Source: Sinomonas atrocyanea
Lineage (GTDB): Bacteria; Actinomycetota; Actinomycetes; Actinomycetales; Micrococcaceae
Length of the DNA stretch: 64,000 bases
NCBI RefSeq assembly: GCF_030811715.1
Contig: NZ_JAUSRH010000002.1
Coordinates: 434,001 to 498,000, forward strand
Direction of reading: 5' to 3'
Shown: one piece after another, positions 16,751 to 25,872 of the stretch
Layout: every line of letters starts with the position of its first letter
Position numbering within the stretch: the stretch's first letter is position 1
Position numbers and translations under genes: made by a program
The notes under the pieces: model-generated
What the model was told of the DNA's origin: nothing
The model's database searches: none
What the model saw: only the letters and a program-made list of their open reading frames with translations

Positions 16751-17340
16751 TCCGCCATGAGGGCGAGCGTCGCCCTGGCCGAAGACGCCGCCACGCGCCC
16801 TCCGGGCCTGCGCACCGAGTGCGGCGTGGAGTTGATGAGGCCGAACACGGCCTGGGCCCGCATCCGCAGCTCCGCCGCGCTCGCGGTGGGGTGCACGGCC
16901 CGCAGGGCCTCGCACCACACGTCGACGTAGGCGAGCTGGAGGGAACGCACCCGCTTGCGGTCGGCGTCCGCGAGGGAGCCGAAGTCCCGGTCCTGGACCC
17001 GGATGACGTCCGGCTGGGCGAGGGCGAAGTCCACGTGGAAGGCGACGAGCGCGCGGACGGGGGCGGCGCCGTCGGCCGCCCCCGACGCTGCCTCGAGCGC
17101 GACCCGGCGTCCCCCCTCGAGCAGTTCCTCGCTCACCCCGACCAGCAGCGCCCCGAGAACCGCCTGCTTGCCGGGGAAGTGGCGGTAGATGGCCGGACCG
17201 CTCACGCCCGCCTCCGCGCCGAGGTCCTCGAGCGAGGCCCCGGCGTAGCCCTGCGCGGCGAACAGCCCGGCGGCCGCATCGAGGATGGCCTGCCGCCGCT
17301 CGGCCTTCGCCTGCACCCGCGCACTCGTGCTCTCGCCCAT
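16726..17340 (-). CDS. TetR-family regulator of the leucine-degradation operon
   Basis: A 204-residue repressor. Residues about 10-60 are the TetR helix-turn-helix region (RRQAILDAAAGLFAAQGYAG, LGAEAGVSGPAIYRHFPGKQ); the rest is a helical ligand-binding domain. The ATG at 17340 is preceded by GGAGGGAC, so it is chosen over an ATG 18 codons upstream. It diverges from the acyl-CoA carboxylase genes, exactly as Rv2506 does from accD1-accA1 in M. tuberculosis. Two palindromes in the intergenic space are probable operators. The inducer is likely an acyl-CoA or leucine catabolite, by inference. Confidence 0.88.
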   Translation of the reverse strand: MGESTSARVQAKAERRQAILDAAAGLFAAQGYAGASLEDLGAEAGVSGPAIYRHFPGKQAVLGALLVGVSEELLEGGRRVALEAASGAADGAAPVRALVAFHVDFALAQPDVIRVQDRDFGSLADADRKRVRSLQLAYVDVWCEALRAVHPTASAAELRMRAQAVFGLINSTPHSVRRPGGRVAASSARATLALMAEAALTARP

Positions 17341-17382
17341 GTCCCTCCGATCCGGCGGAAACTGCCTGTGCTGGACATCACA

Positions 17383-17398
17383 GTTAATCCACATTAAC
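17383..17398. promoter_or_regulatory. Candidate TetR operator 1
   Basis: GTTAATCCACATTAAC has perfect 6-bp arms (GTTAAT/ATTAAC) around four bases. It is 43 bases upstream of the tetR start codon and 63 bases before the carboxyltransferase gene, in an AT-rich pocket that is unusual for this DNA. Confidence 0.5.
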
Positions 17399-17402
17399 TT
17401 AG

Positions 17403-17430
17403 AACTCAGTTAGCCGTCACTAACCGAGTT
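17403..17430. promoter_or_regulatory. Candidate TetR operator 2
   Basis: AACTCAGTTAG and CTAACCGAGTT form 11-bp inverted arms with one mismatch around a 6-base centre. The size and symmetry suit a TetR-family dimer. It lies 30 bases upstream of the carboxyltransferase ATG, where a bound repressor would block transcription, and only four bases from operator 1. Confidence 0.65.
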
Positions 17431-17460
17431 GAAGCGGGCCGTGCCCGTCCCGGAGGACAG

Positions 17461-19068
17461 ATGGAGACCCTGACCAGCCGGATCGATCCGGCAGGCCCCG
17501 CCTTCGCCGAGAACGAGGCCGCCCAGCGCGCCCTCGCCGACGAGCTGCGGGCGCGCCTCGCCGCCGCGGCCCTCGGCGGCCCCGAGCGCTCCCGCGAGCG
17601 GCACGTGGCGCGCGGCAAGCTGCTCCCGCGCGAGCGGATCGACGTCCTGCTGGACGACGGATCACCGTTCCTCGAGGTCGCCCCGCTCGCGGCGGAGGGG
17701 ATGTACGACGGCGAGTGCCCGGCCGCCGGGGTCATCGCCGGCATCGGCCTGGTCCACGGCCGCCACGTCATGGTCGTCTCGAACGATGCGACGGTCAAGG
17801 GCGGCACCTACTACCCGATGACGGTCAAGAAGCACCTGCGCGCCCAGGAGATCGCACTCGAGAACCGGCTCCCGTGCATCTACCTCGTCGACTCGGGCGG
17901 AGCGTTCCTGCCCAAGCAGGACGAGGTGTTCCCGGACCGCGACCACTTCGGCCGGATCTTCTACAACCAGGCCCGCCTCTCCGCCGCCAAGATCCCGCAG
18001 ATCGCCGCCGTCCTCGGCTCCTGCACCGCCGGCGGGGCCTACGTGCCGGCGATGAGCGACGAGACCGTGATCGTGCGGAACCAGGGCACGATCTTCCTCG
18101 GCGGCCCGCCCCTCGTGAAGGCCGCGATCGGCGAGGTCGTCACCGCCGAGGAGCTGGGCGGGGGAGAGGTCCACGCGAAGGTCTCCGGCGTGGCGGACCA
18201 CCTCGCCGACAACGACGAGCACGCCCTCGAGATCGTGCGCAGCATCGTCGAGACCCTCCCGCCCCCGGCCCCGGCGCCCTGGGAGGTGCGCCCGGCCGTC
18301 GAGCCCAAGGCCGAGCAGTCCGAGCTGTACGGGGTGGTGCCCGTCGACGTCAACGCGCAGTACGACGTCCACGAGGTCATCGCCCGGCTCGTGGACGGCA
18401 GCGGGTTCCACGAGTTCAAGAAGGACTACGGCGCCACGCTCGTCACCGGCTTCGCACACCTCGACGGCCACCCCGTCGGGATCGTCGCGAACAACGGCGT
18501 CCTGTTCTCCGAATCCGCGATGAAAGGCGCGCACTTCATCGAGCTGTGCGACCAGCGCGGCATCCCGCTCGTGTTCCTGCAGAACATCTCCGGGTTCATG
18601 GTGGGCCGCGACTACGAGCACGGCGGCATCGCCAAGCACGGCGCGAAGATGGTCACCGCCGTCGCCACCACGCGGGTCCCCAAGCTCACAGTGGTGATCG
18701 GCGGCTCCTTCGGCGCCGGCAACTACTCCATGTGCGGCCGCGCGTACTCGCCCCGGTTCCTGTGGATGTGGCCCGCGAGCCGCATCTCGGTCATGGGAGG
18801 CAACCAGGCCGCGTCCGTCCTCGCGACCGTCAAGCGCGAGACCTCCGAGGCCCGCGGCGAGGAGTGGTCCGCCGCCGAGGAGGAGGCCTTCAAGGCCCCG
18901 ATCCGCGCCCAGTACGAGTCCCAGGGCAGCCCCTACTACTCGACCGCGAGGCTCTGGGACGACGGCGTGATCGACCCGGCCGACACGCGCCGCGTGCTCG
19001 GCATGGCCCTCGCCGTCCTCGCCCAGTCCCCCCTGCCGGAGACGTCCTTCGGCGTCTTCAGGATGTGA
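17461..19068 (+). CDS. accD1: Methylcrotonyl-CoA carboxylase carboxyltransferase (beta) subunit
   Basis: A 535-residue biotin-dependent carboxyltransferase with N- and C-terminal crotonase-fold halves. Characteristic segments are [53 protein letters not shown] and [20 protein letters not shown], all typical of the methylcrotonyl-CoA carboxylase beta group rather than acetyl/propionyl types. It transfers CO2 from carboxybiotin to 3-methylcrotonyl-CoA, giving 3-methylglutaconyl-CoA in leucine breakdown. GGAGG lies upstream of the ATG. First gene of the operon opposite tetR; homologous in context to Rv2502c. Confidence 0.93.
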   Translation: METLTSRIDPAGPAFAENEAAQRALADELRARLAAAALGGPERSRERHVARGKLLPRERIDVLLDDGSPFLEVAPLAAEGMYDGECPAAGVIAGIGLVHGRHVMVVSNDATVKGGTYYPMTVKKHLRAQEIALENRLPCIYLVDSGGAFLPKQDEVFPDRDHFGRIFYNQARLSAAKIPQIAAVLGSCTAGGAYVPAMSDETVIVRNQGTIFLGGPPLVKAAIGEVVTAEELGGGEVHAKVSGVADHLADNDEHALEIVRSIVETLPPPAPAPWEVRPAVEPKAEQSELYGVVPVDVNAQYDVHEVIARLVDGSGFHEFKKDYGATLVTGFAHLDGHPVGIVANNGVLFSESAMKGAHFIELCDQRGIPLVFLQNISGFMVGRDYEHGGIAKHGAKMVTAVATTRVPKLTVVIGGSFGAGNYSMCGRAYSPRFLWMWPASRISVMGGNQAASVLATVKRETSEARGEEWSAAEEEAFKAPIRAQYESQGSPYYSTARLWDDGVIDPADTRRVLGMALAVLAQSPLPETSFGVFRM

Positions 19069-19073
19069 GCCGC

Positions 19074-21203
19074 ATGACCGCCACCGCCCCCGCCGCCCCG
19101 CCCTTCGCCAAGGTCCTCGTGGCCAACCGCGGCGAGATCGCCTGCCGCGTGATCCGGACGCTGCGCCGGCTCGGCATCGCGTCCGTCGCCGTGTACAGCG
19201 ATGCCGACGCCGGCGCGCGCCACGTGCGCGAGGCCGACGAGGCCGTCCGCATCGGCCCTGCCCCCGCGGCCCAGAGCTATCTGAGCATCGCCGCGATCGT
19301 TGACGCCGCGCGCGCCACCGGGGCAGAGGCCGTCCACCCCGGCTACGGCTTCCTGAGCGAGAACGCCGAACTCGCCCGCGCCCTCGCAGACGCCGGCGTC
19401 GTGTTCGTGGGACCGGGGCCCGAGGCGCTCGCGGTCATGGGGGACAAGATCCGGGCCAAGAACCACGTCGCCGGGCACGGGGTGCCGGTCATCCCGGGCG
19501 TCTCCGAGCCGGGCCTGACGGACGCGGAGCTCATCGCGCGGGCGGACGGGGTGGGCTACCCGCTGCTCATCAAGCCCTCCGCCGGCGGGGGCGGCAAGGG
19601 CATGACCGTCGTCGAGTCCGCCGCGGAGCTCCCGGGCGCCCTCGCGACCGCCCGCAGGGTCGCGACGGCCGCCTTCGGCGACGGGACGCTGCTCCTCGAG
19701 CGGCTCGTCCGCGCGCCCCGGCACATCGAGGTGCAGGTCCTCGCCGACACCCACGGAACCACGATCCACCTCGGCGAGCGCGAGTGCTCCCTGCAGCGGC
19801 GGCACCAGAAGGTCATCGAGGAGGCGCCCTCGCCGCTGTTCGCCACGGCGCAGGGCGCCAGCACGCGGGCCCGCATCGGCGCCGCGGCGTGCGAGGCCGC
19901 CCGCTCCGTGGGCTACGTCGGCGCCGGCACGGTCGAGTTCCTCGTCTCGGACGAGGCGCCGGACGAGTTCTTCTTCATGGAGATGAACACCCGCCTCCAG
20001 GTCGAGCACCCGGTGACGGAGATGGTCACGGGCGTCGACCTCGTCGAGCAGCAGCTCCGCGTCGCCGCGGGCCAGCCCCTGGCCCTCCGCCAGGAGGACT
20101 TCCGGCTCGAGGGCCACGCGATCGAGGCCCGCGTCTATGCCGAGGTCCCCGCGCGGGGCTTCCTGCCCGCCACCGGTCGGGTCGAGTTCCTCCACGAGCC
20201 GGCCGGGGAGCACATCCGCGTCGACAGCTCGCTGCGGGAAGGCCTCGGCATCGGCTCGGACTACGACCCGATGCTCGCCAAGTGCATCGCCTGGGGCAGC
20301 ACCCGGGCCGAGGCGCTCGAGACGCTGGACGCCGCGCTCGCCCGCTACACGGTGCTCGGCGTCGAGACCAACCTCGAGTACCTCAGGCTCCTGCTCGCCG
20401 ACGAGGACGTGCGCGCCGGGCACCTCGACACGACCCTCATCGAGCGCCGGCTCGGCGGCCTCTCCTTCCGAACCCCCGGGGAGGCCGAATACGCGGCCGC
20501 GGCGCTCCTGGCCACCGGGGCCGCACCCGAGGCGGCGGGGGCAGCCGGTCACCCTGCTGCGCCCGGTCCCTGGGCATCCGACGGCTGGCGCCTCGGGGCC
20601 CCCGCCGCCCGCCGCGTGAGCCTCGGCGCCCCGGACGGCGGCGTCGCGACCGTCGCCGTGCGCGGGCCCGCGGCCGGCTCGGCCCCGTCGGCCGCAACAA
20701 CCCTCCGCGTGGACCTCGGCTCCGAGCGGGGAGCCGAACGCATGGCGAGCCTCGAGCAGGCGGGGGAGGCCGGCGTCGTGCTCGCCCTTGACGGCGGGGA
20801 GCACCGCTTCGCGTGGGCCCTCGCGGAGGGCCCGGACGGGGAGTGCACCGTGCACCTCGGCGACGCGGGCTGGTCCACCGCCATCCCCGTCCTGAGCCGG
20901 GCGGAGCGGCTCGAACGGCTGCGTGCCGCCGTGCACCGGCACGAGGGCGAGGCCGCCCCCGAGGTCCGCACGCCCATGCCCGGCACCGTAGTCTCCGTCG
21001 CGGTCGACCACGGCCAGGCCGTCGAGGCCGGCCAGCCGCTCGTCTCGGTCGAGGCCATGAAGATGGAGCACCAGCTCGTCGCCGCGCTCGCCGGGACCGT
21101 GGCGCTGCACGTTACCCCCGGCGCCCTCGTCAAGGCCGACCAGGTCGTCGCCACCGTCACACCCCACGAAGCCACACCGCGCGAAGCGCACGAAGGAGCC
21201 TGA
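19074..21203 (+). CDS. accA1: Biotin carboxylase / biotin carrier (methylcrotonyl-CoA carboxylase alpha)
   Basis: A 709-residue protein. Residues about 10-455 form the biotin carboxylase ATP-grasp enzyme (KVLVANRGEIACRVIRTLRR, PSAGGGGKGMTVV, EMNTRLQVEHPVTEMVTG). A linker/BT region follows, and the last 75 residues are the biotinyl domain with the biotin Lys near K663 in VEAMKMEH. It carboxylates biotin with ATP and bicarbonate and feeds the beta subunit encoded five bases upstream. The size fits MCC alpha. Its neighbours place it in leucine catabolism, as for Rv2501c. Confidence 0.93.
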   Translation: MTATAPAAPPFAKVLVANRGEIACRVIRTLRRLGIASVAVYSDADAGARHVREADEAVRIGPAPAAQSYLSIAAIVDAARATGAEAVHPGYGFLSENAELARALADAGVVFVGPGPEALAVMGDKIRAKNHVAGHGVPVIPGVSEPGLTDAELIARADGVGYPLLIKPSAGGGGKGMTVVESAAELPGALATARRVATAAFGDGTLLLERLVRAPRHIEVQVLADTHGTTIHLGERECSLQRRHQKVIEEAPSPLFATAQGASTRARIGAAACEAARSVGYVGAGTVEFLVSDEAPDEFFFMEMNTRLQVEHPVTEMVTGVDLVEQQLRVAAGQPLALRQEDFRLEGHAIEARVYAEVPARGFLPATGRVEFLHEPAGEHIRVDSSLREGLGIGSDYDPMLAKCIAWGSTRAEALETLDAALARYTVLGVETNLEYLRLLLADEDVRAGHLDTTLIERRLGGLSFRTPGEAEYAAAALLATGAAPEAAGAAGHPAAPGPWASDGWRLGAPAARRVSLGAPDGGVATVAVRGPAAGSAPSAATTLRVDLGSERGAERMASLEQAGEAGVVLALDGGEHRFAWALAEGPDGECTVHLGDAGWSTAIPVLSRAERLERLRAAVHRHEGEAAPEVRTPMPGTVVSVAVDHGQAVEAGQPLVSVEAMKMEHQLVAALAGTVALHVTPGALVKADQVVATVTPHEATPREAHEGA

Positions 21204-21206
21204 TCC

Positions 21207-22379
21207 ATGGACTTCCAGCTCACCGACGAATACCAGGAGCTCTCCGACACCGTCCGCGAGTTCGCCGACGAGGTCGTCGCGCCCGTGTCCGCCCGGCACG
21301 ACGAGGAGCACAGTTTCCCCTACGAGGTCATCGCCCAGATGGGCGAGATGGGCCTGTTCGGCCTGCCCTTCCCCGAGGAGTACGGCGGGATGGGAGGGGA
21401 CTACTTCGCGCTCGCCCTCGCGCTCGAGCAGCTCGGCCGCGTCGACCAGTCGGTCGCCATCACGCTCGAGGCCGGCGTCTCGCTCGGCGCCATGCCGATC
21501 CACCGCTTCGGCACCGACGCGCAGAAGGAGGCGCTCCTGCCCGACCTCGCCGCGGGCCGCGCGCTCGCAGGATTCGGGCTGACCGAGCCCGAGGCAGGCT
21601 CGGACGCCGGCGGGACCAAGACCACCGCGCGGCTCGAGGACGGCGCGGACGGGCGCGAATGGGTCATCAGCGGCTCGAAGGAGTTCATCACGAACTCCGG
21701 CACGGACATTACGAAGTTCGTGACGGTCACCGCCGTGACCGGCACCGAGGAGCGGCCCGACGGGACCACGCGCAAGGAGATCTCCACGATCATCGTGCCC
21801 AGGGGCACGCCGGGGTTCCGCGCCGAGAAGGCCTACAACAAGGTCGGCTGGAATGCCTCGGACACCCACCCGCTCTCCTTCAAGGACGCCCGCGTCCCCG
21901 AGGAGAACCTCCTCGGCGTGCGCGGCCGGGGCTACGCCAACTTCCTCTCCATCCTCGACGAGGGCCGCATCGCGATCGCCGCCCTCGCCACGGGCGCAGC
22001 CCAGGGCTGCGTCGACCTGTCCGTGAGGTACGCCAAGGAGCGCACCGCCTTCGGGACGAACATCGGCAAGTACCAGGCCATCCAGTTCAAGATCGCCCGC
22101 ATGCAGGCGCGCGCCCACACCGCCCGGCTCGCCTACTACGACGCGGCCGCGCGCATGCTCGCCGGCAAGCCCTTCAAGACCGAGGCCGCGATCGCGAAGA
22201 TGGTGGCCGGCGAGGCCGCCATGGACAACGCCCGCGACGCCACCCAGGTGTTCGGCGGCTACGGCTTCATCAACGAGTCCACCGTCGCAAGGCACTACCG
22301 CGACTCGAAGATCCTCGAGATCGGCGAGGGCACCACCGAGGTCCAGCTCATGCTCATCGCGCGCGAACTGGGGCTGTGA
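21207..22379 (+). CDS. Acyl-CoA dehydrogenase (isovaleryl-CoA dehydrogenase-like)
   Basis: A 390-residue flavoprotein with the acyl-CoA dehydrogenase fold: N-terminal helices, the FGLTEPEAGSDAGG beta-domain motif, and the C-terminal helical domain with RTAFGTNIGKYQAIQFKIA and TQVFGGYGFINE. It follows the carboxylase by three bases and should oxidise isovaleryl-CoA to 3-methylcrotonyl-CoA. The residue at the medium-chain enzyme Glu376 position is E374 (EIGEGTTEV); classical isovaleryl-CoA dehydrogenases have a small residue there and use another Glu. A broader branched short-chain specificity is therefore possible. Context matches fadE19 of M. tuberculosis. Confidence 0.87.
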   Translation: MDFQLTDEYQELSDTVREFADEVVAPVSARHDEEHSFPYEVIAQMGEMGLFGLPFPEEYGGMGGDYFALALALEQLGRVDQSVAITLEAGVSLGAMPIHRFGTDAQKEALLPDLAAGRALAGFGLTEPEAGSDAGGTKTTARLEDGADGREWVISGSKEFITNSGTDITKFVTVTAVTGTEERPDGTTRKEISTIIVPRGTPGFRAEKAYNKVGWNASDTHPLSFKDARVPEENLLGVRGRGYANFLSILDEGRIAIAALATGAAQGCVDLSVRYAKERTAFGTNIGKYQAIQFKIARMQARAHTARLAYYDAAARMLAGKPFKTEAAIAKMVAGEAAMDNARDATQVFGGYGFINESTVARHYRDSKILEIGEGTTEVQLMLIARELGL

Positions 22380-22398
22380 ACCGGCTCTAGCCAAACGG

Positions 22399-22432
22399 GC
22401 CGCGCCTGACGTTGGATGAGGGCAGGCGCGGC
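22399..22432 (+). terminator. Stem-loop between the dehydrogenase and CoA-transferase genes
   Basis: GCCGCGCCTG (22399-22408) and CAGGCGCGGC (22423-22432) form a perfect 10-bp stem with a 14-nt loop, ending 22 bases before the next start codon. It could end the first transcript or attenuate read-through into the CoA-transferase genes. Confidence 0.55.
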
Positions 22433-22454
22433 AGCGGACAACGAGGAGGGGCAC

Positions 22455-23231
22455 GTGATCGACAAAGTGGTGGCGAGCGCCGAGGAGGCGGTCGCGGACA
22501 TCGGGGACGGGGCGTCGCTCGCCGTCGGAGGCTTCGGCCTGTGCGGCATCCCGGTGGCGCTCATCGACGCCCTGCACGCCCAGGGCACCACCGGCCTGAC
22601 CACCATCAGCAACAACTGCGGGGTGGACGACTGGGGCCTCGGGATCCTCCTCTCGGACGGCCGGATCACCCGCACCATCAGCTCCTACGTGGGCGAGAAC
22701 AAGGAGTTCGCACGGCAGTTCCTCGCCGGCGAGCTCGAGGTCGTCCTCACCCCGCAGGGCACGCTCGCCGAGAAGCTCCGCGCCGGCGGCGCCGGCATCC
22801 CCGCCTTCTACACGGCCGCCGGGGTGGGGACCCTCGTCGCCGAGGGCGGGCTCCCGCAGAAGTACGACGCCGACGGCAACGTCGTGCTCGCCTCCTCGCC
22901 GAAGGAGGTGCGCTCCTTCAACGGCGCCGAGTACGTGCTCGAGGAGTCCCTGACTCCCGACTTCGCGCTCGTGCACGCCCAGAAGGCGGACCGCCACGGG
23001 AACCTGGTGTTCCACGCGACGGCCATGAACTTCAACCCGCTGTGCGCGATGGCCGGGAGGATCACGATCGCCGAGGTCGAGGAGCTCGTCGAGCCCGGCG
23101 AGCTCGATCCCGAGAACATCGACCTGCCGGGCATCTTCGTCCAGCGCGTCGTGCACGTCCCGCCGGGCAGCCCGCACGCCGAGAAGCGCATCGAGAAGAG
23201 GACCGTGTCGAGCAGCGAGGGGGCGTCCTGA
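22455..23231 (+). CDS. scoA: 3-oxoacid CoA-transferase subunit A
   Basis: A 258-residue class I CoA-transferase alpha subunit. It has the [19 protein letters not shown] motif near the N-terminus and the [10 protein letters not shown] and [18 protein letters not shown] segments of succinyl-CoA:3-ketoacid transferases. With subunit B it activates acetoacetate to acetoacetyl-CoA using succinyl-CoA, the end step of leucine breakdown. The GTG at 22455 follows GAGGAGGGG, so it is preferred over an ATG 13 codons earlier. The stop overlaps the next ATG (TGATG). Counterpart of Rv2504c. Confidence 0.92.
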   Translation: MIDKVVASAEEAVADIGDGASLAVGGFGLCGIPVALIDALHAQGTTGLTTISNNCGVDDWGLGILLSDGRITRTISSYVGENKEFARQFLAGELEVVLTPQGTLAEKLRAGGAGIPAFYTAAGVGTLVAEGGLPQKYDADGNVVLASSPKEVRSFNGAEYVLEESLTPDFALVHAQKADRHGNLVFHATAMNFNPLCAMAGRITIAEVEELVEPGELDPENIDLPGIFVQRVVHVPPGSPHAEKRIEKRTVSSSEGAS

Positions 23232-23917
23232 TGCCGTGGACCCGCAACGAGCTCGCCGCGCGAGTGGCCAGGGAGCTCGAGAACGGACAGTACGTCAACC
23301 TGGGCATCGGCATGCCCACGCTGATCCCGAACTACATCCCGGACGGGGTCGAGGTGGTCCTCCACTCCGAGAACGGCATCCTCGGCACGGGCCGGTACCC
23401 GCGTGAGGACGAGGTCGACCCGGACCTCATCAATGCCGGGAAGGAGACCGTGACCGTCAACCGCGGTGCGGCGTTCTTCGATTCGGCCACCTCGTTCGGC
23501 ATGGTCCGCGGCGGCCACGTCGACGTCGCCGTGCTCGGGGCCATGGAGGTCTCCGCCCACGGCGACCTCGCCAACTGGATGATCCCCGGGAAGATGGTCA
23601 AGGGCATGGGCGGCGCCATGGACCTCGTCTTCGGCGCCAAGCGGCTCATCGTCATGATGGAGCACACCGATCGGAACGGGAACCCCAAGATCCTGCCCGA
23701 GTGCACGCTGCCGCTCACGGGGCGCGCGTGCGTCGACCGGATCATCACCGACCTCGGCGTGATCGACGTGGAGCGCAACGGGGTGGGCGCCGGGATGGAG
23801 CCGGGCAGCGGCCCCGTGCTCGTGCTGAGGGAGCTCGCTCCCGGGGTGACCGAGGAACAGGTCGTCGCGGCGACCGCGGCCGAGCTCGAGGTGGAGATCC
23901 ATGACAACGAGCCCTGA
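23231..23917 (+). CDS. scoB: 3-oxoacid CoA-transferase subunit B
   Basis: A 228-residue beta subunit with the catalytic glutamate E47 in HSENGILG, which forms the glutamyl-CoA thioester, plus [16 protein letters not shown] and [15 protein letters not shown]. It acts with subunit A on acetoacetate. The next gene begins 17 bases before its stop, so at least five genes here are translationally linked. Counterpart of Rv2503c. Confidence 0.93.
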   Translation: MPWTRNELAARVARELENGQYVNLGIGMPTLIPNYIPDGVEVVLHSENGILGTGRYPREDEVDPDLINAGKETVTVNRGAAFFDSATSFGMVRGGHVDVAVLGAMEVSAHGDLANWMIPGKMVKGMGGAMDLVFGAKRLIVMMEHTDRNGNPKILPECTLPLTGRACVDRIITDLGVIDVERNGVGAGMEPGSGPVLVLRELAPGVTEEQVVAATAAELEVEIHDNEP

Positions 23918-24404
23918 GCGCGCCCCCCTCCGCGTCGTCGAGCAGCGCGGCCTCTACTTCGACGAGCTCGAGGAGGGCGTCGCGTACGCCCACCGCCCCG
24001 GGCGCACGGTGACCGAGGCGGACAATGTCCTGTTCACCACGCTGACCATGAACACCCAGGCGCTCCACCTCGACGCAGCGTGGAGCGCCGGCCAGCCGTT
24101 CGGGCAGCGCCTCATGAACTCGATGTTCACGCTCTCCACCATGGTGGGCCAGTCCGTGGCCCAGCTGACACAGGGGACGATCGTGGCGCAGCTGGGCATC
24201 ACCGACGTGGCCTTCCCCCACCCGCTCTTCCACGGGGATACGCTCTACACCGAAACCGTCGTCGTGGAGAAGCGCCTCTCGGCCTCGCGCCCCGGACAGG
24301 GGATCGTGACCTTCGAGCACACCGGGCGCAACCAGGACGGCACCGTCGTGGCGCGGGCCCGCCGCTCGTGCCTCATGTGGACCAAGGAAGCACACACCCG
24401 GTGA
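23901..24404 (+). CDS. MaoC-type hydratase/dehydratase, likely 3-methylglutaconyl-CoA hydratase
   Basis: A 167-residue hot-dog-fold protein. The hydratase-2 type active-site Asp/His region appears in [20 protein letters not shown], and [15 protein letters not shown] is typical of MaoC proteins. It lies between the CoA-transferase and the CitE-type lyase, overlapping both. The equivalent mycobacterial gene, Rv2499c, is reported as the (R)-specific 3-methylglutaconyl-CoA dehydratase partner of the lyase Rv2498c. By that precedent it hydrates 3-methylglutaconyl-CoA to (R)-HMG-CoA. No separate crotonase-type hydratase gene is present here. Confidence 0.82.
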   Translation: MTTSPERAPLRVVEQRGLYFDELEEGVAYAHRPGRTVTEADNVLFTTLTMNTQALHLDAAWSAGQPFGQRLMNSMFTLSTMVGQSVAQLTQGTIVAQLGITDVAFPHPLFHGDTLYTETVVVEKRLSASRPGQGIVTFEHTGRNQDGTVVARARRSCLMWTKEAHTR

Positions 24405-25252
24405 CCGAGATGACCGCCCAGCCCCACGCCCACGGAGCGCCGTTCGCCATGGGGCCGGCCCTGCTGTTCTGTCCCGCCGACCGTCCCGAGCGCTTCGCGA
24501 AGGCTGCGGAGCGGTCCGATGCCGTGATCCTCGACCTCGAGGACGCGGTGGCGCCGGACGCGAAGGCGGAGGCCCGCCGGAACCTGGCCGAGACGCCGCT
24601 CGACCCGGAGCGGACCATCGTGCGCGTCAACTCCGCCGGTTCGGTCCACTTCGATGCGGACCTCGAGGCGCTCGAGGCGACGCCGTACCGCACGGTCATG
24701 CTGGCCAAGGCCGAGGCACCGGAGCAGCTCGCGCTCCTGCGCGCCTACCGGGTCATCGCCCTCTGCGAGACGGCCGCGGGGATCCTCGCCGCGCCGTCGA
24801 TCGCCGCCGAGCCGAACACCCTCGGCCTCATGTGGGGGGCCGAGGACCTCGTGGCGTCCCTCGGCGGCACGTCGAGCCGCGCCGCCGACGGCGCGTACCG
24901 GGCCGTCGCCCTGCACGCCCGCTCCACCGTGCTCCTCGCCGCCGGCGCCCACGGGAAGGCGGCGATCGACGCCGTCTACACCGCGATCCCGGACCTCGAT
25001 GGCCTCTCCGCCGAGACCGAGGACGCCGTCGCGTCCGGATTCGCCGCGAAGGCCTGCATCCACCCGAGCCAGGTCGCCGCGGTGCGCGCGGCCTACGCGC
25101 CGTCGCCCGAAGCCGTGGAGGCCGCCCAGGCCCTCCTCGCCGCGGCGGAGGACGCCGGGACGGGCGTGTTCCAGTACGAGGGGAAGATGATCGACGGCCC
25201 GATCCTCCGCCACGCCGAGGCGGTGCTCCGCCGGGCAGGGCTCGGCGGCTGA
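24401..25252 (+). CDS. CitE-like acyl-CoA lyase, likely (R)-HMG-CoA lyase
   Basis: A 283-residue HpcH/HpaI-aldolase superfamily protein. The metal/CoA motifs are VILDLEDAVAPDAKAEAR, IALCETAAGI, MWGAEDLVASLGG and the C-terminal KACIHPSQV. Citrate lyase partners (CitD/CitF) are absent, so a stand-alone lyase is expected. Its Mycobacterium equivalent Rv2498c acts as a stereospecific (R)-3-hydroxyacyl-CoA lyase that splits (R)-HMG-CoA to acetoacetate and acetyl-CoA. The GTG at 24401 overlaps the dehydratase stop as GTGA. A classical HMG-CoA lyase gene is not in the window, in keeping with this route. Confidence 0.85.
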   Translation: MTEMTAQPHAHGAPFAMGPALLFCPADRPERFAKAAERSDAVILDLEDAVAPDAKAEARRNLAETPLDPERTIVRVNSAGSVHFDADLEALEATPYRTVMLAKAEAPEQLALLRAYRVIALCETAAGILAAPSIAAEPNTLGLMWGAEDLVASLGGTSSRAADGAYRAVALHARSTVLLAAGAHGKAAIDAVYTAIPDLDGLSAETEDAVASGFAAKACIHPSQVAAVRAAYAPSPEAVEAAQALLAAAEDAGTGVFQYEGKMIDGPILRHAEAVLRRAGLGG

Positions 25253-25283
25253 GCCCGTCCGGCGGCCGCGCCGAGCCGACGCC

Positions 25284-25742
25284 CTAGCTCGCCGGCCAGA
25301 ACAGCTCGGTCCGCCACGTCGCCGGGTCGGGCTCGGCGTTGGGGTCGCTCCTGTAGACCTCCCACATGCTCGAGCCGGGGGTGAGGCCCTGCTCGCGCAT
25401 CCAGCCGGTCACCTGCTGGTACGTCTCCGGCAGCGACTCATAGGGGCCCACGTGCAGCGCCCGCACGGTCCGGCCGGCCGGCAGCACGCTGGCCGTGACG
25501 TCGTCGGTGCCGGCGAACTGGCCCGCCACCGGGAAGCCCGCCTCGACGTCGATGGTCTCGCCCGGCATGCCGTGGTACATCGCGAACGGCGGGCCGGCGA
25601 CGCGGCCACCCTGGTCCTGGACGGCGGCGACCACGGTGCCGAACACTCCGTCGAAGAAGCTCCGCAGCTCGTCCATCTTCACGGTGGCCCGCACCACGGC
25701 GGTCGGCTGTTCGGGGAGCTCGGTGACGCTGATCTCAGTCAT
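25284..25742 (-). CDS. GyrI-like effector-binding domain protein
   Basis: A 152-residue cytoplasmic protein consisting only of the GyrI/SOUL-like small-molecule-binding fold. Visible features are ELPEQPTAVVRATVKMDELR, the GPPFAMYHG motif and TVRALHVGPYESLPETYQQV, which are standard for stand-alone AraC-type effector-binding domains. Such proteins bind or hydrolyse hydrophobic cationic or aromatic compounds; no ligand can be named. A weak -10-like CAGCAT six bases before the ATG may allow leaderless expression. It is convergent with the CitE gene and divergent from dxr. Confidence 0.8.
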   Translation of the reverse strand: MTEISVTELPEQPTAVVRATVKMDELRSFFDGVFGTVVAAVQDQGGRVAGPPFAMYHGMPGETIDVEAGFPVAGQFAGTDDVTASVLPAGRTVRALHVGPYESLPETYQQVTGWMREQGLTPGSSMWEVYRSDPNAEPDPATWRTELFWPAS

Positions 25743-25859
25743 GGTTCCATGCTGGCCCATCGGCTCCCGTCGCGCGAGTGCCGGGCGCCGCGGGTCTCGC
25801 GGTCCTCGCCGGCGCCGGAGCCCGCGCCCTGCCGCGGCCGGGGCGGCGCGCCCGTAGGG

Positions 25860-25872
25860 AATACTGGAGGGC
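25860..25872 (+). promoter_or_regulatory. Candidate leaderless promoter of dxr
   Basis: AATACT (25860-25865) stands seven bases before the ATG at 25873, the spacing expected when transcription starts at the initiation codon. The seven bases GGAGGGC could alternatively act as a ribosome site for a longer mRNA. Confidence 0.4.

Noticed and set aside
18936-23177. Minus-strand open frame of about 1413 codons across the leucine operon
   Set aside because: Spans four well-supported plus-strand genes and their boundaries. Composition is typical of antisense GC-rich frames with no domain.
1900-25252. Read as a mobile genomic island inserted between the DivIVA gene and dxr
   Set aside because: No integrase, transposase, tRNA target or flanking direct repeats were seen, and codon use looks like the neighbours. 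Accessory content alone does not prove transfer.
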